64,000 bases of DNA from Apostichopus japonicus (Eukaryota > Echinodermata > Holothuroidea > Aspidochirotida > Stichopodidae), in NCBI RefSeq assembly GCF_037975245.1, contig NC_092563.1:27679960-27743959 (forward strand). The letters are read 5' to 3'. Shown here in pieces: positions 37,016 to 50,107 of this stretch (position 1 is its first letter; the number at the start of each line of letters is the position of its first letter). The notes beneath the pieces are model-generated. The model was given only the letters and a program-made list of their open reading frames with translations, was not told the DNA's origin and searched no databases. A program made the position numbers and the translations under genes.

Positions 37016-40000
37016 ATTAAAAGCTTTCATTTTCACATTGAAGTCTTTATCTGATGATGTTAAGGCTTGACTGATAAAGTAGTAGAAAGTATCTAGAAAA
37101 AGTCATTTATGTATGCCCATCAATATGGTACCAGAAACATGGGAGGTTTGTACATTTATGAAAACACATAAGAAAATTACACTCAATTTTTGGGACACAA
37201 AATTTTCAGGCTTTGATTAAAAATATAACCAACTTGCAAACAGCAGCTTGGGAACAGCCAAACCACATAAATCTCTTACTTTTATTGGACGGTATAGCAA
37301 TAACATTCAAACACTACAACAAGGCTTGGTAAAACAACAACAGGTTTCCACCTAATGCAAAAATGCAGCGTCAAGGATCAGTTGTAGCCAATTGGATGGC
37401 TTCATAAGGTGGCTGACAGGGCTCCTGTAGTATGAGCAGTCACTGTAATGTTCTTGCGATAATGAATACTGAAACTCCTTTCAGTAGTTGTAGCTCGTGA
37501 CAAGCTTTCAGAGTGACCCTGTATATCTATTTATATATATATACATATATATCTCCATTGTTTGAAACTGAAAGAGTTAGGGTTTGTTGCTTTTTGCTTT
37601 CAATATTTAGAGGTAGGTTTTGAAAATAGCTGCTGGTATCTCAAAGAGTTCATTATTCCGAATGAAATATATTTAAACTTTTCCAGTTTACAGAGTCTAC
37701 CTCTTCAAAGTGTGTTATGTTATGTATATTCTAATTTCAGACACAAACTTATTCACTTTGAAACTTTAAAATAAAAATGGTAAGAATGATTTCTGACAGT
37801 CCCCCCCCCCCCCCCGCTGCAAATGCATTGGTCCTTTGTAGAAAAGCATTGGTCCCCCTAAGACGGAAGTCTGGCTATGCCCTTGTCCATTACATCCACC
37901 ATCTCAAGTGAACCATTTTAAAACCTCCCATGGCTGCCGTTGCTTGATGCAATTGCATCCATGGGTGTATAATTCTCCTCACTTTCTTCTCCCTCTTACC
38001 TCCCTCTCCCCCCCCCCCCCCCTCTTCCATACCTTTTCAAAAACTTGAAATTTAGGATTGCACATCAGTTCATTTTTACACTAACAGAGAACCTTTCAGT
38101 TTGGTCATCACTATCAGGAAATATCACAAACTGATCCTGTTGGCTGACTTAAAATGAAATTTCAGTTAATCAAATTAAGACATGCATCCCACATTTTATT
38201 CCAAAAAAAAATATAATAAGGCAAAAACAATGAAGTTACAATCCGATCAATTTACAAATTTGATCTTCCAAATACTCTTTGTATCAGTTATCAATGGTAT
38301 ACAATTCAATCAAATGACTGAAAAAAATATATACCTTTATTCTTAATTATTAGATTTCATTCATACATGTACAGTATGTTCTAATCAGATTGCTATCGAA
38401 TGTTGTGGAAAAACTTTTCACAAAAATGAATATAATAAGTTGCTTGAAGTGGGTTAGACATGAAAGTTCAAGTGTTATACAGGTTGTTGGACATCCTACA
38501 TGTAGGAATAAACACTTTGATGAAATTGAGTATCATGAACTTGAAGCTAGCAATCATCACTCGAAATAGATGTTGAGTAGATTTAATATGTCGCTTGGTA
38601 ATAAACTTGACTAAAGCTGTCATCAATTTGGCTTTTCATTCCAAAGCCATCAGGAAAGTCCCACAAAGTCACAGATCTTCAATAATTTTGATGTACAAAT
38701 TATGTAGATTTGAGCCACTTTTCTAGTTTGTACCCAAATTTTGACAGAGTTCTTGATGGAAATAGTCACTATCGTCATCTCTAGTTTCACTTTCTTTTCT
38801 TAAACGTGAAAACATTGGAGTGTGTGCTTAGGGTCATTCAACTTTAAACTGATAGCACACTAGCACTGTCATCTACATTAAGTTCATCTAATTAGAATAG
38901 TTTTCTGTATGGAATACGTTATCATGGAAAGGAAGTAATTTAAAGTCAAGAGAGTCCTTGGAATTGCTCAGAGTAATGAAATTTCATTCGGGAGTAATAT
39001 TTGTTTCAAATCTATGAATAAAGGGAGGGGGGGGGGGGGAAATAAGAAAGAATAAAGATAGAAAAAGCAGTATGTTGTTAACATCAGATGGGCTATTAAT
39101 ATCCAGCAGTAAGGCCCTGATATTTTGGGGTGTAATCTGGAAATTATGAGAGTACAAATTGTTTCCTGTGTGGACAGGGTTTTATAAGTCCTGATGGTTT
39201 AAAGCATCATTTGCAGAGAATATAGAGGTACCTAAACAATATTGTGAAGAAGACACTTTCGTTAAGAAGACCACAACTTAAATTTGGAGAAGATAGCTCC
39301 TTAGATTATAAGTTGTAAACTGTTGTCTTTGAAGCAGTAGAAAAGGTGGGACACAAAGCCACAATCCTTTGACCAAGATTCATCTGAGACTTTACAGCCA
39401 AAGCCATCGTCAGCCCAAAAAAACTATTGCATGAAGTGCTTTCACCTTGACATTGCCACAGAGACGCTATTACGCTATTGCACTTCGAATAGACGCAAAC
39501 TTTTAATTTCTGACGAATTCATTATTTCAACTCTATGAGCAGTTGTAATAATTTCTGACTGATTTGGTGCGGCGAGATTATTTTTATCCGCCATACAGTG
39601 CTGGATGATCATAAATATCGGATTCAAGTCCCCTTGTAGCAAGATTGAAGTCATATTATTCTGTGTAGGAATTAATTTCTGGTTGCAAGTCAGCAATTAA
39701 AACTGGTCAGTGATGAAATGTGCAGGTATAGGACACAGCAGTGCGCATGCTGTAGTATGGTAATAAAAATATTCCTGTGAAGAACTGCTTTCAAAGAACA
39801 GACGTAACTATTAAATTTGATGAGAGAGAATATAAAGTAAATGCATACATCTAACAATGTGGATACTAATTAGTCTTTGTAAGATTTTACCAGTTAGTAC
39901 GTGCCTCTCAGTGTAATATATATGTATGTGCAGAGTTCAGTACTAGAAGTACACATTATGAGTAGACTACTCGACTGATCTTTACTGATCACGGTCTTAC

Positions 40001-40689
40001 AGGCATCCTGTAAGGTTACTACTACTACCTTATCTCGGTGAGCAGTCCATTTGAGGGACATCTCTCCATATGGTGAGGGGTGGCGAGGGGTAGTTCAATC
40101 ATGTACAAGACAGAACTTTAGACATACAGGGGTACGGGGATAGGGCAAAGAATAGCAGACTTAACTGGAAGAATAAATCCCACTTTTTGTTTTTGTATGG
40201 AAAATATATAAATCCTATCAGATATTTCATTAACATTCCTGCCCCTTCTCTCCCTTCCTTTCCTTTTTCCTTTGCTTCTCTCTTTGCATTTCTTTCCACC
40301 TCCTCTCTCCTCCTTCCTGCAACATGTTTTTGGGTAACCCAGGGGAGGGGGGGGGAGAGGGTTCCAAGTATGTCACCACTTATTTGATTGAAAGAATGTT
40401 TTTGAAGCTATATGCTCACACAAACTCAATGGTTTAGAGTTCTGTGAACCATGTATCAACTACTTAGACATGACAGTAAGGATGTGTTTAAATGATACTA
40501 CTTTAGATTTCATTGACAGTATTTGTAAGAGCATTTAATGTTAATATGTAGATAACTATATTTCTAATTCACTAAGGTAGTTTAGAGTCGGTAACTTTCA
40601 AAGCCACTGTCTGAAATGAAGGCGCATGGGAGGTGCACCTTCAATCAAAGCCACAAAGTTAGGAAGCACCAACAGTGGGTGGCCACAGT
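37016..40689. other. Non-coding DNA with C/G runs and a possible MITE end
   Basis: C runs lie at 37801-37815 and 38008-38022, and G runs at 39027-39039 and 40347-40355. Near 37867-37888, GTCTGGCTATGCCCTTGTC resembles a decayed transposon terminus of the CTGGCTACGCCCCTG type, but no partner end was found. No gene. Confidence 0.45.
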
Positions 40690-40960
40690 GTCTCCAACAT
40701 ATCATCACAGTTTATAATCTGCAGTGTGATAATGCTACTTCACACACTGTGCTATTTTACAGTGTTACAGTGTTATCTCATGTAGACACTGTTCTATTGG
40801 GCAGTGTCAAGTTATGTTTCATAACACATTCTCAGTTTGCAGTATTACAGTGTTAAATCACACTGCAGTAAGTGCTACAGTAATTCACACTGCTCTTTTC
40901 TGCAGTGTTACAATCTCTTTTAACGTTGTTCATTTTCCAGTGTTACAGTAAACTTGGTAT
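40690..40960. repeat. Degenerate CAGTGTTACAGTGTTA repeat
   Basis: CAGTGTTAC/CAGTGTTAT and its partial complement CACACTG recur irregularly. A further TGCAGTGTTACAATG occurs near 41299. The text gives many short inverted pairs (CACACTGT with ACAGTGT). An old tandem repeat is the simplest reading. Confidence 0.7.
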
Positions 40961-41199
40961 GATCTTGTAGAACGTAATTGTTACATGTGTCTTTATATCA
41001 ACTTGCTGTTAAATTATCATGGGTGGGTAAGGGGAGTGGGGTTTAATGGGTGGTTCTTCTTAGTTTTCCATTTTTTCGATGATTTTGTGTATTGTATATG
41101 GGAGTGCACATCTTCAAGCCCCTGCCTGGTTTCTGTGCACTTCCTTTCACCTCATGTATTAAAACAATTTCTGTAACCACAATTTACGTTATGTTAGAT

Positions 41200-41252
41200 C
41201 TGTTGTGTTTATACGAGAAGTGATAAACCAAATAAACGAAACGAAACAAAAC
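41200..41252 (+). repeat. Possible 3' end of a retroelement or transcript
   Basis: CCAAATAAACGAAACGAAAC, then AAAACA, combines an AATAAA signal with an A-rich tail of GAAAC units. This is the look of a LINE 3' end or a retroposed tail. No coding body was recognised upstream. Confidence 0.3.
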
Positions 41253-42401
41253 AGTGGTACTGTTTTTTGATAGTGCTGAATTCTTTCTGTTCTAACATGC
41301 AGTGTTACAATGCTAAAACCATGCTGCCGTATTTAATAATAGTGTTTTGATATTACTTCTTATTACTATCTTATTGTTCAACGTCATATTATTTGCTTCG
41401 CACAATATAATTCTGTATTATCTTACAGTAGTCATGTCTTGCTGTAATGTTGCTATTTTACAATCCAGCGGTGCATGTTGCCATCGGGAAGAGGTCAAGG
41501 GGGAGGGGAGGGGGGGGGAAGAAAACAAATCACTACACACCTTCGAACCAAAAAATAGCATTTTAGCAATGATTGTTGGTGTTCTACTAAAAGAAACACC
41601 TGACACCATGCAAAGGCCATGTCCAGCCACCAAGAAAAGATCACAAATGATGGAAACTTTCTTATGCTATTATTAGATCAGTTGGATGATGCCCAAGATG
41701 TTACTCTAAGGTTTAGCCAGTAGCATGCATTATGTTCTGAATGTGTTACAATGCATCACCATAGCCCCCCTTAATATGCTTGTCATTTGAACATTGTAGA
41801 TCTAAATTCTCAATTGGTTCACTTGCAGACACCTTTTCATTTAACCAAAAAGGAACTTGTTGTCAAATATATGGTTTTATGCAAGTATCAATGACTAAAT
41901 TAAGCACTAACTGATTGTACCCCTTTAAGGTTGGAAGTTGTATCACATCCTCGCAAATTAATTAGCGATATGCGATATGATGGGATTTGATAGATCCAAG
42001 TCGAGTAATTGGCTTGGGTGAAAACCTCTCAGAGTTGATTGGAAATGTGGAAAAGAGTTTTTGCCACGAGGAATTGTTTGAATTGATCTAAGCGCAAATT
42101 TCTTTAGCCCCGCCATTAAAGTTGTGTCCGCATCGAAATAATTACTTTGAAATTTTAATTTTCAAATTTCATTCTGCTTTGGTTATTCAAAAGAGCCACC
42201 ACATCTAACTATTATAAGCCCATTGCATGATCCAGTTCGATCTAGCGACTGTTTACTCTATCCTCCGAGTTCAAAGGATTCCCACAGAGCTGGGTATCAA
42301 CCGTTAATTTTCATGGTAACCCAAATCACTTAACTAGATTTTATGGAAAGCCAGCTTAAAGTTAATTCTCTCTAATCTTCAATTTCATCTCTTGGTTTCA
42401 G
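41253..42401. other. Non-coding DNA upstream of a candidate exon
   Basis: Contains a G-rich stretch at 41496-41518. The 41940-42200 interval is enriched in TAATT-type homeodomain-like cores (AATTAATTAGCGATATG, GTAATTGGCTTGG, ATAATTACTTTG). Regulatory function is only inferred. Confidence 0.35.
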
Positions 42402-42459
42402 GACAGCAGCGGACGTTCAACTGGCAGGCAGCCTTCTGGTTTAGTCGTCTGTTATTCAG
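42402..42459 (+). CDS. Candidate 58-nt internal exon
   Basis: The acceptor is a pyrimidine-rich tract ending CTTGGTTTCAG at 42401. The donor is TTCAG followed by GTGAGC. Both are close to consensus, and the 58 nt between them have higher GC than the flanks. Two frames are open. One reads QQRTFNWQAAFWFSRLLF after two bases and fits the phase of the left-edge exon (its last base G plus GA gives Gly). The other reads DSSGRSTGRQPSGLVVCYS and fits the alternative frame. I find the first more protein-like, but I recognise no family. If joined to the left-edge exon, the intron is about 42 kb. Confidence 0.38.
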
Positions 42460-44664
42460 GTGAGCCCCTACCTCCGCATCAGCCTTATGTCATTTCAGAT
42501 TAAGAAGCTAGCTGTAACTCTAAATGAGTATAATGACAATGAAGAGAACTTGGGCTCCTTTTTTTTCTCTCTCTCTTTTTTTGGCTCTTCCCAAAATATA
42601 ATGCTCGAAGCAATAGCCGTATTACTCGTTGTCAGCCCCCCTGATGGTTTATACCGCTGTAGTATGTCACACCTGCTGGTGCCAATCAGTGCTTAAATTT
42701 TCTAGTAATTAGCACCTTCTTTTTTTTAAATCTCATCTTATCTGAAAGTGGCCTTGGAGGTTGGGAGAAAGGTAGAGGAATGGGTCTCGGACTCATTTGG
42801 AACCAAGTTTTGCCCTCCTTTACTCTGTGACCTGACACCTTGCTGTAACATGATTTTTGCTCCCAGAAGATCAATTGTCACGGTAACAAATCAAATATTA
42901 TCATGAACTTCCAGGAAGTTCTAAGTCTGCATTTGGAAGCTCTTTGTAGAATCACAGAAATGGAGGATAAATAAGCAATATCGGATGCCTGTGCTGATTA
43001 CATCGATATTTGCCGCTCCCTGAACTTGACATTGAAGAGACATGTATGCACAACATCTCCCACTCTTAGTAACTCCTCTCCCCTACCAACCCCCCCCCCC
43101 CTCCTGTCCTCTTGCCCTATATTCCCTATAGTAGATGGTAGCATCATTAAACATACTTAAGCAACACTTGAACAACAGTCACAAACAGCTATTGTGGATA
43201 ATTCTAGGTAACCAGTACAATAGTATTAGTTAGTGCTTAGTACAATAACCTTACAGATTTTAGTGTCCACCCTTTCCTGATTGTTTATACCTAGTTTGCT
43301 TCACAACAACAATCTATACTGTATTTGCCCATATCAAAAAGCAAATATTAATTGGAAAAGCTTTGAAATTGTTTAAGTTGTTGAGACAATTCTTTTTTTT
43401 TTCCCCCTTTTCTTTTCATCTTAAATGTTTTTAGTTACCATTCACACCAGGTACAAAGAGAGGCATGGTTACTTCTCAATGTTAGTCAGCCAGGCATGAC
43501 AAAACTGAAAATGCCAAATGCATCGTTGGTGCTCAAATAGCTGGAGTTTTCTAAACAAAAGACCTCTTAATTGAATAGGAACGGTTTACATATACTTGAA
43601 CAAACAATCTTAGATAATGAATCCGGGTTTTATATGTTTGAATATCACAGGTTTTTGTTTGAAGGCTCGTTTGAACCATCAAAGAAATTTTAATTAAACG
43701 AGCCTACGTGGACCCCATGTAAAAAAACAAGTAGGTCTGACTGGAGTGCATTCGTGAAGATTTGGACGAATTATTTATTAATCTAAGAACTTGGTCGAAA
43801 CCTTCCATGATAGAGAAATTTTGTAATTTCCCGTATTTTTGATCGACGTTTCGCAGGATCCTAGGATCGCTTCTGGGTGGTCGACAACTGCTTGTTACTA
43901 CTTGAACCAGGACAGCAGCAGGACTCACAGATTGGTGGGGATCACAGAACAGGATTAGGACACAGGTTGGTATTTTAAGTCATCTGTGAGGCGCTACAAT
44001 AATCAGGGTAACTTAGTGGCAGTTGCTGCCTGTGTTTGCAGCACTGTTTAACTCTTCTTCATGAATAGTTTGGTGCAAGACCCAAATCTTGAACATATTT
44101 TTGTAATGTCCTCTCCTCTTAAAGATTAATCTCTTCAAATCACATTAAAACAAATCTTAAAACTAGCCAGTCTTCCAGAGTAGTCACAACTCAATTTGAA
44201 ATATGTTGGGACATATGTTGCTACTTAAAAAAGAGTATGTTTTGTGTTGAAATAATTTGGTGGTAATATCTAGTTTCGCTGTAAAGAGGAATGCATGTTG
44301 TACCTGACAATCTAATGCCTTTACTTGATATACTAACAGGCTTGAAATACAATGAATTAGGTACCAATGTCAAAAGGGTTTTGAGAATGAAAAATAGAAC
44401 ATGATATTGATACATTTGTGGGACGCAAATTGTTTTGGATTGGATTAAACTTTTGATAGTTAGCTAATTAGCACCCAGATGGTTGCAGCCAATGAGCTGT
44501 CTTAATTAGCATGAGGGTAAGTAGCTGGTTATCACAGTGTGTGAACATGACATGGTATGGTGGAAATGAAACAATATTATGAACCCAAGGGGGGGGGGAG
44601 GAATTGGGGTGAGGGGGGAATTTGTGCTCATTTAAAAATCTTTAGCTGCTCAGACCAATTTTAG
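42460..44664. other. Non-coding DNA
   Basis: A C run is at 43090-43101, T-rich tracts are near 42559 and 43393, and a G run is at 44589-44598. A possible Penelope-type remnant is listed separately. Confidence 0.4.
43700..43930 (-). mobile_element. Possible Penelope-like retroelement remnant
   Basis: On the - strand, CTGCGAAACGTCGATCAAAA followed by ATACGGG resembles text I recall downstream of Penelope-like coding regions (GAAACGTCGATCAAAAAT). The - strand frame across 43704-43928 is open but matches no domain I can name. This rests on one remembered motif and is weak. Confidence 0.2.
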
Positions 44665-44768
44665 TCAAGTTGACTTCTTAATTGTTTTCAAACCAATGTT
44701 TCATCGTCCACATTCAGTTCTACCTCAAAAATGTTTTGATATCCATGTGGCCACTTTTTCACAGGCAG
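44665..44768 (+). CDS. Weak candidate internal exon
   Basis: The donor CAGGCAG followed by GTAAGT is strong. The acceptor (CCAATTTTAG ending 44664) is mediocre; another possible one ends at 44717. In the phase left by the 42402-42459 block, the 104 nt stay open (S, then VDFLIVFKPMFHRPHSVLPQ, then KCFDIHVATFSQA) and leave one base. A second frame (FYLKNVLISMWPLFHRQ) is also open. The open length is not statistically compelling, and no family is recognised. Confidence 0.2.
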
Positions 44769-46170
44769 GTAAGTATTTTGCATGACAGTAAAGTAGTCAA
44801 AGCTTGGTTCATTTCCTCTCAGTTTGGTGTTTTGGTTCATTTATTAAAACATATCAAGAAGCGTTGTCACATGGTTAGCTTGGAGAAGAATATATGCAGT
44901 ATTGTATTGTTAACATATGTCTGGCATATTCTCCATAAAATTAGTTCAAACTTCCTCATTGAAATCTACCCTCTGTTATTATTATAATACTGTGTGTATA
45001 GTCTTCCATGTGAATTTCAAACAAGGGGTGATAAAAGTCTGAAATAAACATAACATGGTGCAAAGGTGACCATAATAATTCAAGCTCTTCATGCTTTTAA
45101 TGATTTGAACTTTTATGACCTATTTAATGAAGGGGGATAATATGGCAGCACAAAATGAGTTTTGGTGGGAATTTTTTCAGGGTATATATACCTCAGTTTT
45201 GATGCAGGTTGTGAAAACAGGTTGCATAAGTATTCCCAAGATTGATTGGAGAGACCATTTTATCCAAAAAGCATTAGGACAATTTTCTAATCTGGAAGTT
45301 ATTCCAAATTAGATGTGCCACACAGTGAATATCATTGTTAGTTTTTGGTGCAGTAGCACTGGGGGGGGGGGGGGGCATCCCCATGTATGACAATCTTTAA
45401 ATCAACATTCAGACAACAGGAAAAGGAAGACCTAGAAATTCCCGGTACTCATTAAAAAAATCAATTAGGGGGAAATTCCCAGTTTAGAGAACTTCATAAA
45501 GTAAGAGGATAGCTGCTCATGAAATATTATTGATAAAGTATAACTGTAGGTCTTAGTTGATTATTATTTATGTGTTGACTGTGCTTGCTGTTCCATTTAT
45601 TTGTATTTGTAATGAACGAATGCACGTTATGTGTACTTGCCAGTGATGTAAGTAGTCGTCGATGTGAATCAGTTCCGAAACTGACTGACTTTCCATGACA
45701 TTGGTGGAGTTTATTCACCCTTTCAGGATTATGTGGTAACTAGATTCACTGACTCTGGAGTCAGGGAAGACCACCACATCAACATGGAGCGACTATGCAA
45801 CAACTGTTGTGTGTGCATGTGTAAAGTCATATGTGTTGAACATCTGTGTGATCTTTCATGCCTTAGAAAGGTAGTTTGACATATGTCCATAGGTTTATGA
45901 AACCAGTGGACAGAAAAAGTGGATGGGCCATCGAACAAGACTGTCATAGGTCATTGCATAATATGCGACTCCAATTTTCTTACTGAACTGCGGGCTTTGG
46001 AGATTAAATTGAGCGATGAATTTCAGAAGGGTTTAAGTTTGTCTTCGGAATGATATGCAACAGTCCGTACCTTCTGACGTCAGTTTGGTTTTAAGTCAGC
46101 TATTTGCATTTTGGATTTCATTTCTAGTAAGTTTTACCAAACCTACCGAGAATCACTCAGATTTAGGAAT
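44769..46170. other. Non-coding DNA
   Basis: A 15-bp G run is at 45361-45375. No gene or mobile-element end recognised. Confidence 0.4.
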
Positions 46171-46770
46171 TAAAGATGAGGAACGCTATCTAGAGATGAG
46201 CAACGCTATCTAGAGATGAGCAACGCTATCTAGAGATGAGCAACATTATCTAGATATGAGCAACATTATCAAGAGATGAGCAAAGCTATCTAGAGATGAG
46301 CAACGCTATGTAGAGATGAGCAACGCTTTCTAGAGATGAGCAATCCTATCTAGATATGAGCAATGCTATCTAGAGATGAGCAACGCTAACTAGATATGCG
46401 CAATGCTACCTAGAGATGAGCAACACTATGTAGAGATGAGCAACGCTATGTAGAGATGAGCAATGCTATCTAGAGATGATCAACGCTTTCTAGAGATGAG
46501 CAATCCTATCTAGATATGAGCAACGCTATGTAGAGATGAGCAATGCTATCTAGATATGAGCAATGCTATGTAGAGATGAGCAACACTATGTAGAGATGAG
46601 CAATGCTATGTAGAGATGAGGAACGCTATCTAGATATGAGCAATGCTTTCTAGAGATGAGCAACATCATCTAGAGATGAGCAACGCTATGTAGACATGAG
46701 CAATGCGATCTAGAAATGAGCAACGCTACCTAGAGATGAGCAACGCTATGTAGAGCTGAGCTACGCTATT
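46171..46770. repeat. Thirty tandem 20-bp units with no indels
   Basis: The consensus is TAGAGATGAGCAACGCTATC. All 600 bp keep exact 20-bp register; copies differ only by substitutions (C/T and A/G in CAAYRCTAT, C/G at the last base, GAGATG/GATATG). Many junctions form TCTAGA. The pair CAACGCTTTC...CAATCCTATC at 46321 recurs at 46481, 160 bp apart, so at least one eight-unit higher-order duplication exists. The edge units are more diverged. Confidence 0.97.
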
Positions 46771-47378
46771 CAGAGAATTTTTCACCAACAAAGTAGGGAG
46801 TTCAATGATCAATTCCAGTCAAATTCTAAACAGCTTTGTTGTCCATCCAGTACACATATTTATGATAATTATCATATAAAACTTTTTTCTTTTTCCCATC
46901 AATATTTTGAGACATGACTGGGCTTCAAGAAAGCAAAATTGAACTGGGATATTTACTGAGATTATATCATTATACAGTTATCAGCAATCATAATACAGTT
47001 ATCAGCAATAAAACATCACTACAATATGTGTGTGCATGCTGAGTTTCAGACTCATTGTCATTCAAGAAGAGAAAAAAAGAAAGACAAGAGATACATATTT
47101 TGCTGAACATATTTTGCTGAACATGAGGATATATATGCAAAGTCATCTCACAAAGTGGTGAGTGTGTAGTCTCTTTGGTCGCCAGTAGCAAACATCAACT
47201 CTCAAGTGACAGCTTGGTGACCGGGCATTTGTGGAGGCCTACTTTTTTTTCATTCTGGTGGAAACAGTAAGTTTCTATTTATCCTGCCTGTTGCTTTTCC
47301 ATACATGTGGTCATCAGATTTTTGCGTTTGAACCAGCCCTCACTGAAATGTGCTAAAACATTTCCATATTTCCTTCTA

Positions 47379-47549
47379 TACTCTGGTAGGTGGCTAACCT
47401 GCCGGTGTTGCCTTGTTAACCAGCGACTGGTTGGAAAGACTTTTCAACAGCGTCGTACATTGATTCGTCATAAACTTCTCACGGTGGTATTGTCGTCGAG
47501 GATTATAAACACCAAATTCACCGTTTACCTGTATTGTCAGCCTAGTTAA
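47379..47549 (+). CDS. CpG-richer open frame after a possible acceptor, unrecognised
   Basis: The tract TTCCTTCTATACTCTGGTAG precedes a GC- and CpG-richer stretch. It is open in one frame to a TAA at 47547-47549 (GRWLTCRCCLVNQRLVGK, then TFQQRRTLIRHKLL). The other frames stop early. The composition is distinct from the neighbourhood, which favours an exon or a transposon relic over plain intron. The phase does not fit the other candidate exons. I recognise no family. Confidence 0.2.
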   Translation, partial: YSGRWLTCRCCLVNQRLVGKTFQQRRTLIRHKLLTVVLSSRIINTKFTVYLYCQPS

Positions 47550-47659
47550 TGGAGATGAGAATGGATGATTTGATCATAATTCCTATGTAAATCAAGCTAT
47601 GATAATTTTCAATGAATTGTGTATAGATGTTTCTTTAAAGTAGTGAAGTTGAATGAATC

Positions 47660-47737
47660 TATTTGTCATGTAAAGTTAATGTAAGGTTTGCAATCAGTTT
47701 GTCATGTAAAGTTAATGTAAGGTTTGCAATCAGTTTA
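47660..47737. repeat. 38-bp perfect tandem duplication
   Basis: TTTGTCATGTAAAGTTAATG, then TAAGGTTTGCAATCAG, occurs twice back to back without visible differences, so the duplication is recent. Confidence 0.92.
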
Positions 47738-50107
47738 ATGTATTGTCATTCCTAGACCACATGAGAAAGCTAAAAGAGTGGGGGTTGTGGGGAGAGATAT
47801 TGTTGCTCTGTAAAGTTTTATTTAGTTTTTCCCCAAAACCTGTTCTTTACTTGAACCTTAGCCACTTAGTGTAGAAGGCAAAATAAGCTTGCTGTATTTC
47901 CATCTTTGTTTCTTACGGTCACACAAAAATTGTGAATACAGTTATATTTTGTTTGCTGCGTAGGAATCATAGCATACAACATTTATCTCAAAAATGTGGG
48001 GGTTTGCTTTGGTCTAAAGAATAGAGGTACAAATTTTCTTGAAAATCTGTACTTAATTTGCATAAAGGATTCGGGCTGAAAAGGCTAAATTACTGCCAAA
48101 TGAAACCGCTGCATTTATGGAATGTTTGGGAAGCCTTTTTAAATCTCGAGTTTTCAAGTCGATACCAGGATTTCAGATGACTATTTTGACCATCCAGCGA
48201 TTTGACAAATTAGAGCAACATGGGCAACATTCATCTTGGTATATACCTAAACACATGTAAACAAAGCAACTTTGCATTGCTGATGTAATACTTCTTCACT
48301 ATATTTTCTTTATTTGATATATGCCTCATGAATATTCATCAGTGTATCTAGTGACCTGTATAGTGGTAGTACTGTTAAGTGATTTTATTATCCAACGTTC
48401 AGTATATTCCAAATCCTCGTGAACCCGATACTGAACCCTGAATCGAATTGACTCTCAAAATCTGAACCCGTACATGAGACCTTTAGTCTGCTCATATTAT
48501 TTGATAGCATTTTTGATGAATATTAAAAAATCCTTTTCATTGGAAACTGAAGCAAAGATTTTCTTCAGTGTTTTACAGGATTACACTAACCTTGAAACTC
48601 CATCGAATACAACTCTTGTACCAGCCTGACACTGAGTGTTAATGAAAAGTGAAAGAAACGAACAACCACAGAATAAAAGTGCAGATCATTTGACATCTTT
48701 TTGCCACCCACTCAATAAAAATACTTCACAGGTGTGAAGCTTCCAAGAGTTAATGAATTTCTATCTCTTTTCACATTCTGTTTTTTGGTTTTGGTTGTAA
48801 GTTCAATGTACCCGGGTCCTTTAGGTTCTTTTACTTAGCTGACTATCGGTTTACCTCAGCAGCTGTAGGGAACAAAGGTAGAAAAATGTTGTCGAAACAT
48901 TGTTGAAACTTAGTTTGTTCTGTTTGAGCTATAGATTGGTGTAAGAATGGCCGTCCAGCTCTGGTCAAGGACTGGGAGAAGGAAAAATAAACAGGAGAAG
49001 TAACAGTGATGACCAATGACACCTTAGCAATCTGAGTGAATATTACCCCCTCAACTGCTGGACAAAGATTTCAACACGTCTTGATATGATAACTGGTTAG
49101 ATCTCATTATTGAGGACTGTTTGACAATTATGTAGGTAAATGAACTTGTAACATTAGATAGCATGACATTAATGTCACTTGAATGTTACTTTTAATGTTG
49201 AAAGTATGAACAGAGTTAAAAAACCAATAGGGATTGGAACATTTCTATATAAGAGGCATCAAAACACATTGGACAATATGTCAGCCCCCTCCTCCCCCCC
49301 CCCACCTGTCCATAGAAAACTTTTTCAATTTTGATGTCTTGTAGAAACCATGTTGTTGCATGCATCAACAGTCCCTAACCTGTCCCCACACAAAGAGAAG
49401 CTACAGAATTTGATAACCATACCCTCTGACCTCACTGTTAGACATGTAAAACTGGGCTGTATAGCACTTGTCTTCTCTCCTTCAGGTTCTACCCCGGAGC
49501 CTTATAACGTTCAGAGCAAAATTTATGCCTAATTAGTATGGTAAAGTGCCCTCTCCATTTAGAAACCAAACTAGGCTAAATGTTTTGATCAAGTGTAAGT
49601 AGGAAATGCCATTTTTGTTTTATGCTCAGCCAAATGAAAGAAAACAAACACCAGAATTCTGTACGGATGGATGGATCTCCCTGACGTTGATTCCGACTGG
49701 AAATTATTAATGGATTCTTTAAAATGATCGTTGCCCTTTAACCACTTAACCAGTGTCCCTTACATCACCTCCCATGCCCACCCCCACCCCCCTCCCACCA
49801 CTTCTCTTTTTGCCACTCTTAAACCTTGTCACACATGGTAGTCGCATAAATGCTCCTGATAGTGTCTCATATGTACTAACAAAACTCTCTTTAGTGTGTA
49901 TGAGTGAATCATGTTAGTTAAATTGTATGACTCTGTATGGATGAAGCATGTAACTTGTCTGTAATACAAGATGGCCTGCACCAAGGTCCCTGTGATGTTG
50001 AACTGTTTACCAAGTAATTGGTTAATTAAGACCAGATTTGATGAATGATGCCTCCTGGACAGATTTTTATGTTACTGAGTAGAATTTACTATTAGATGTT
50101 ATTTCAG

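Larger units (their letters stand above)
46771..50107. other. Non-coding DNA with minor repeats
   Basis: Apart from the 38-bp duplication and the CpG-rich frame listed separately, no gene is seen. C runs lie at 49294-49303 and near 49780-49797. Confidence 0.4.

Noticed and set aside
46171-46770. CRISPR-like or coding repeat
   Set aside because: There are no spacers. A 20-bp unit does not keep a reading frame from unit to unit, and stop codons arise from TAG in each unit.
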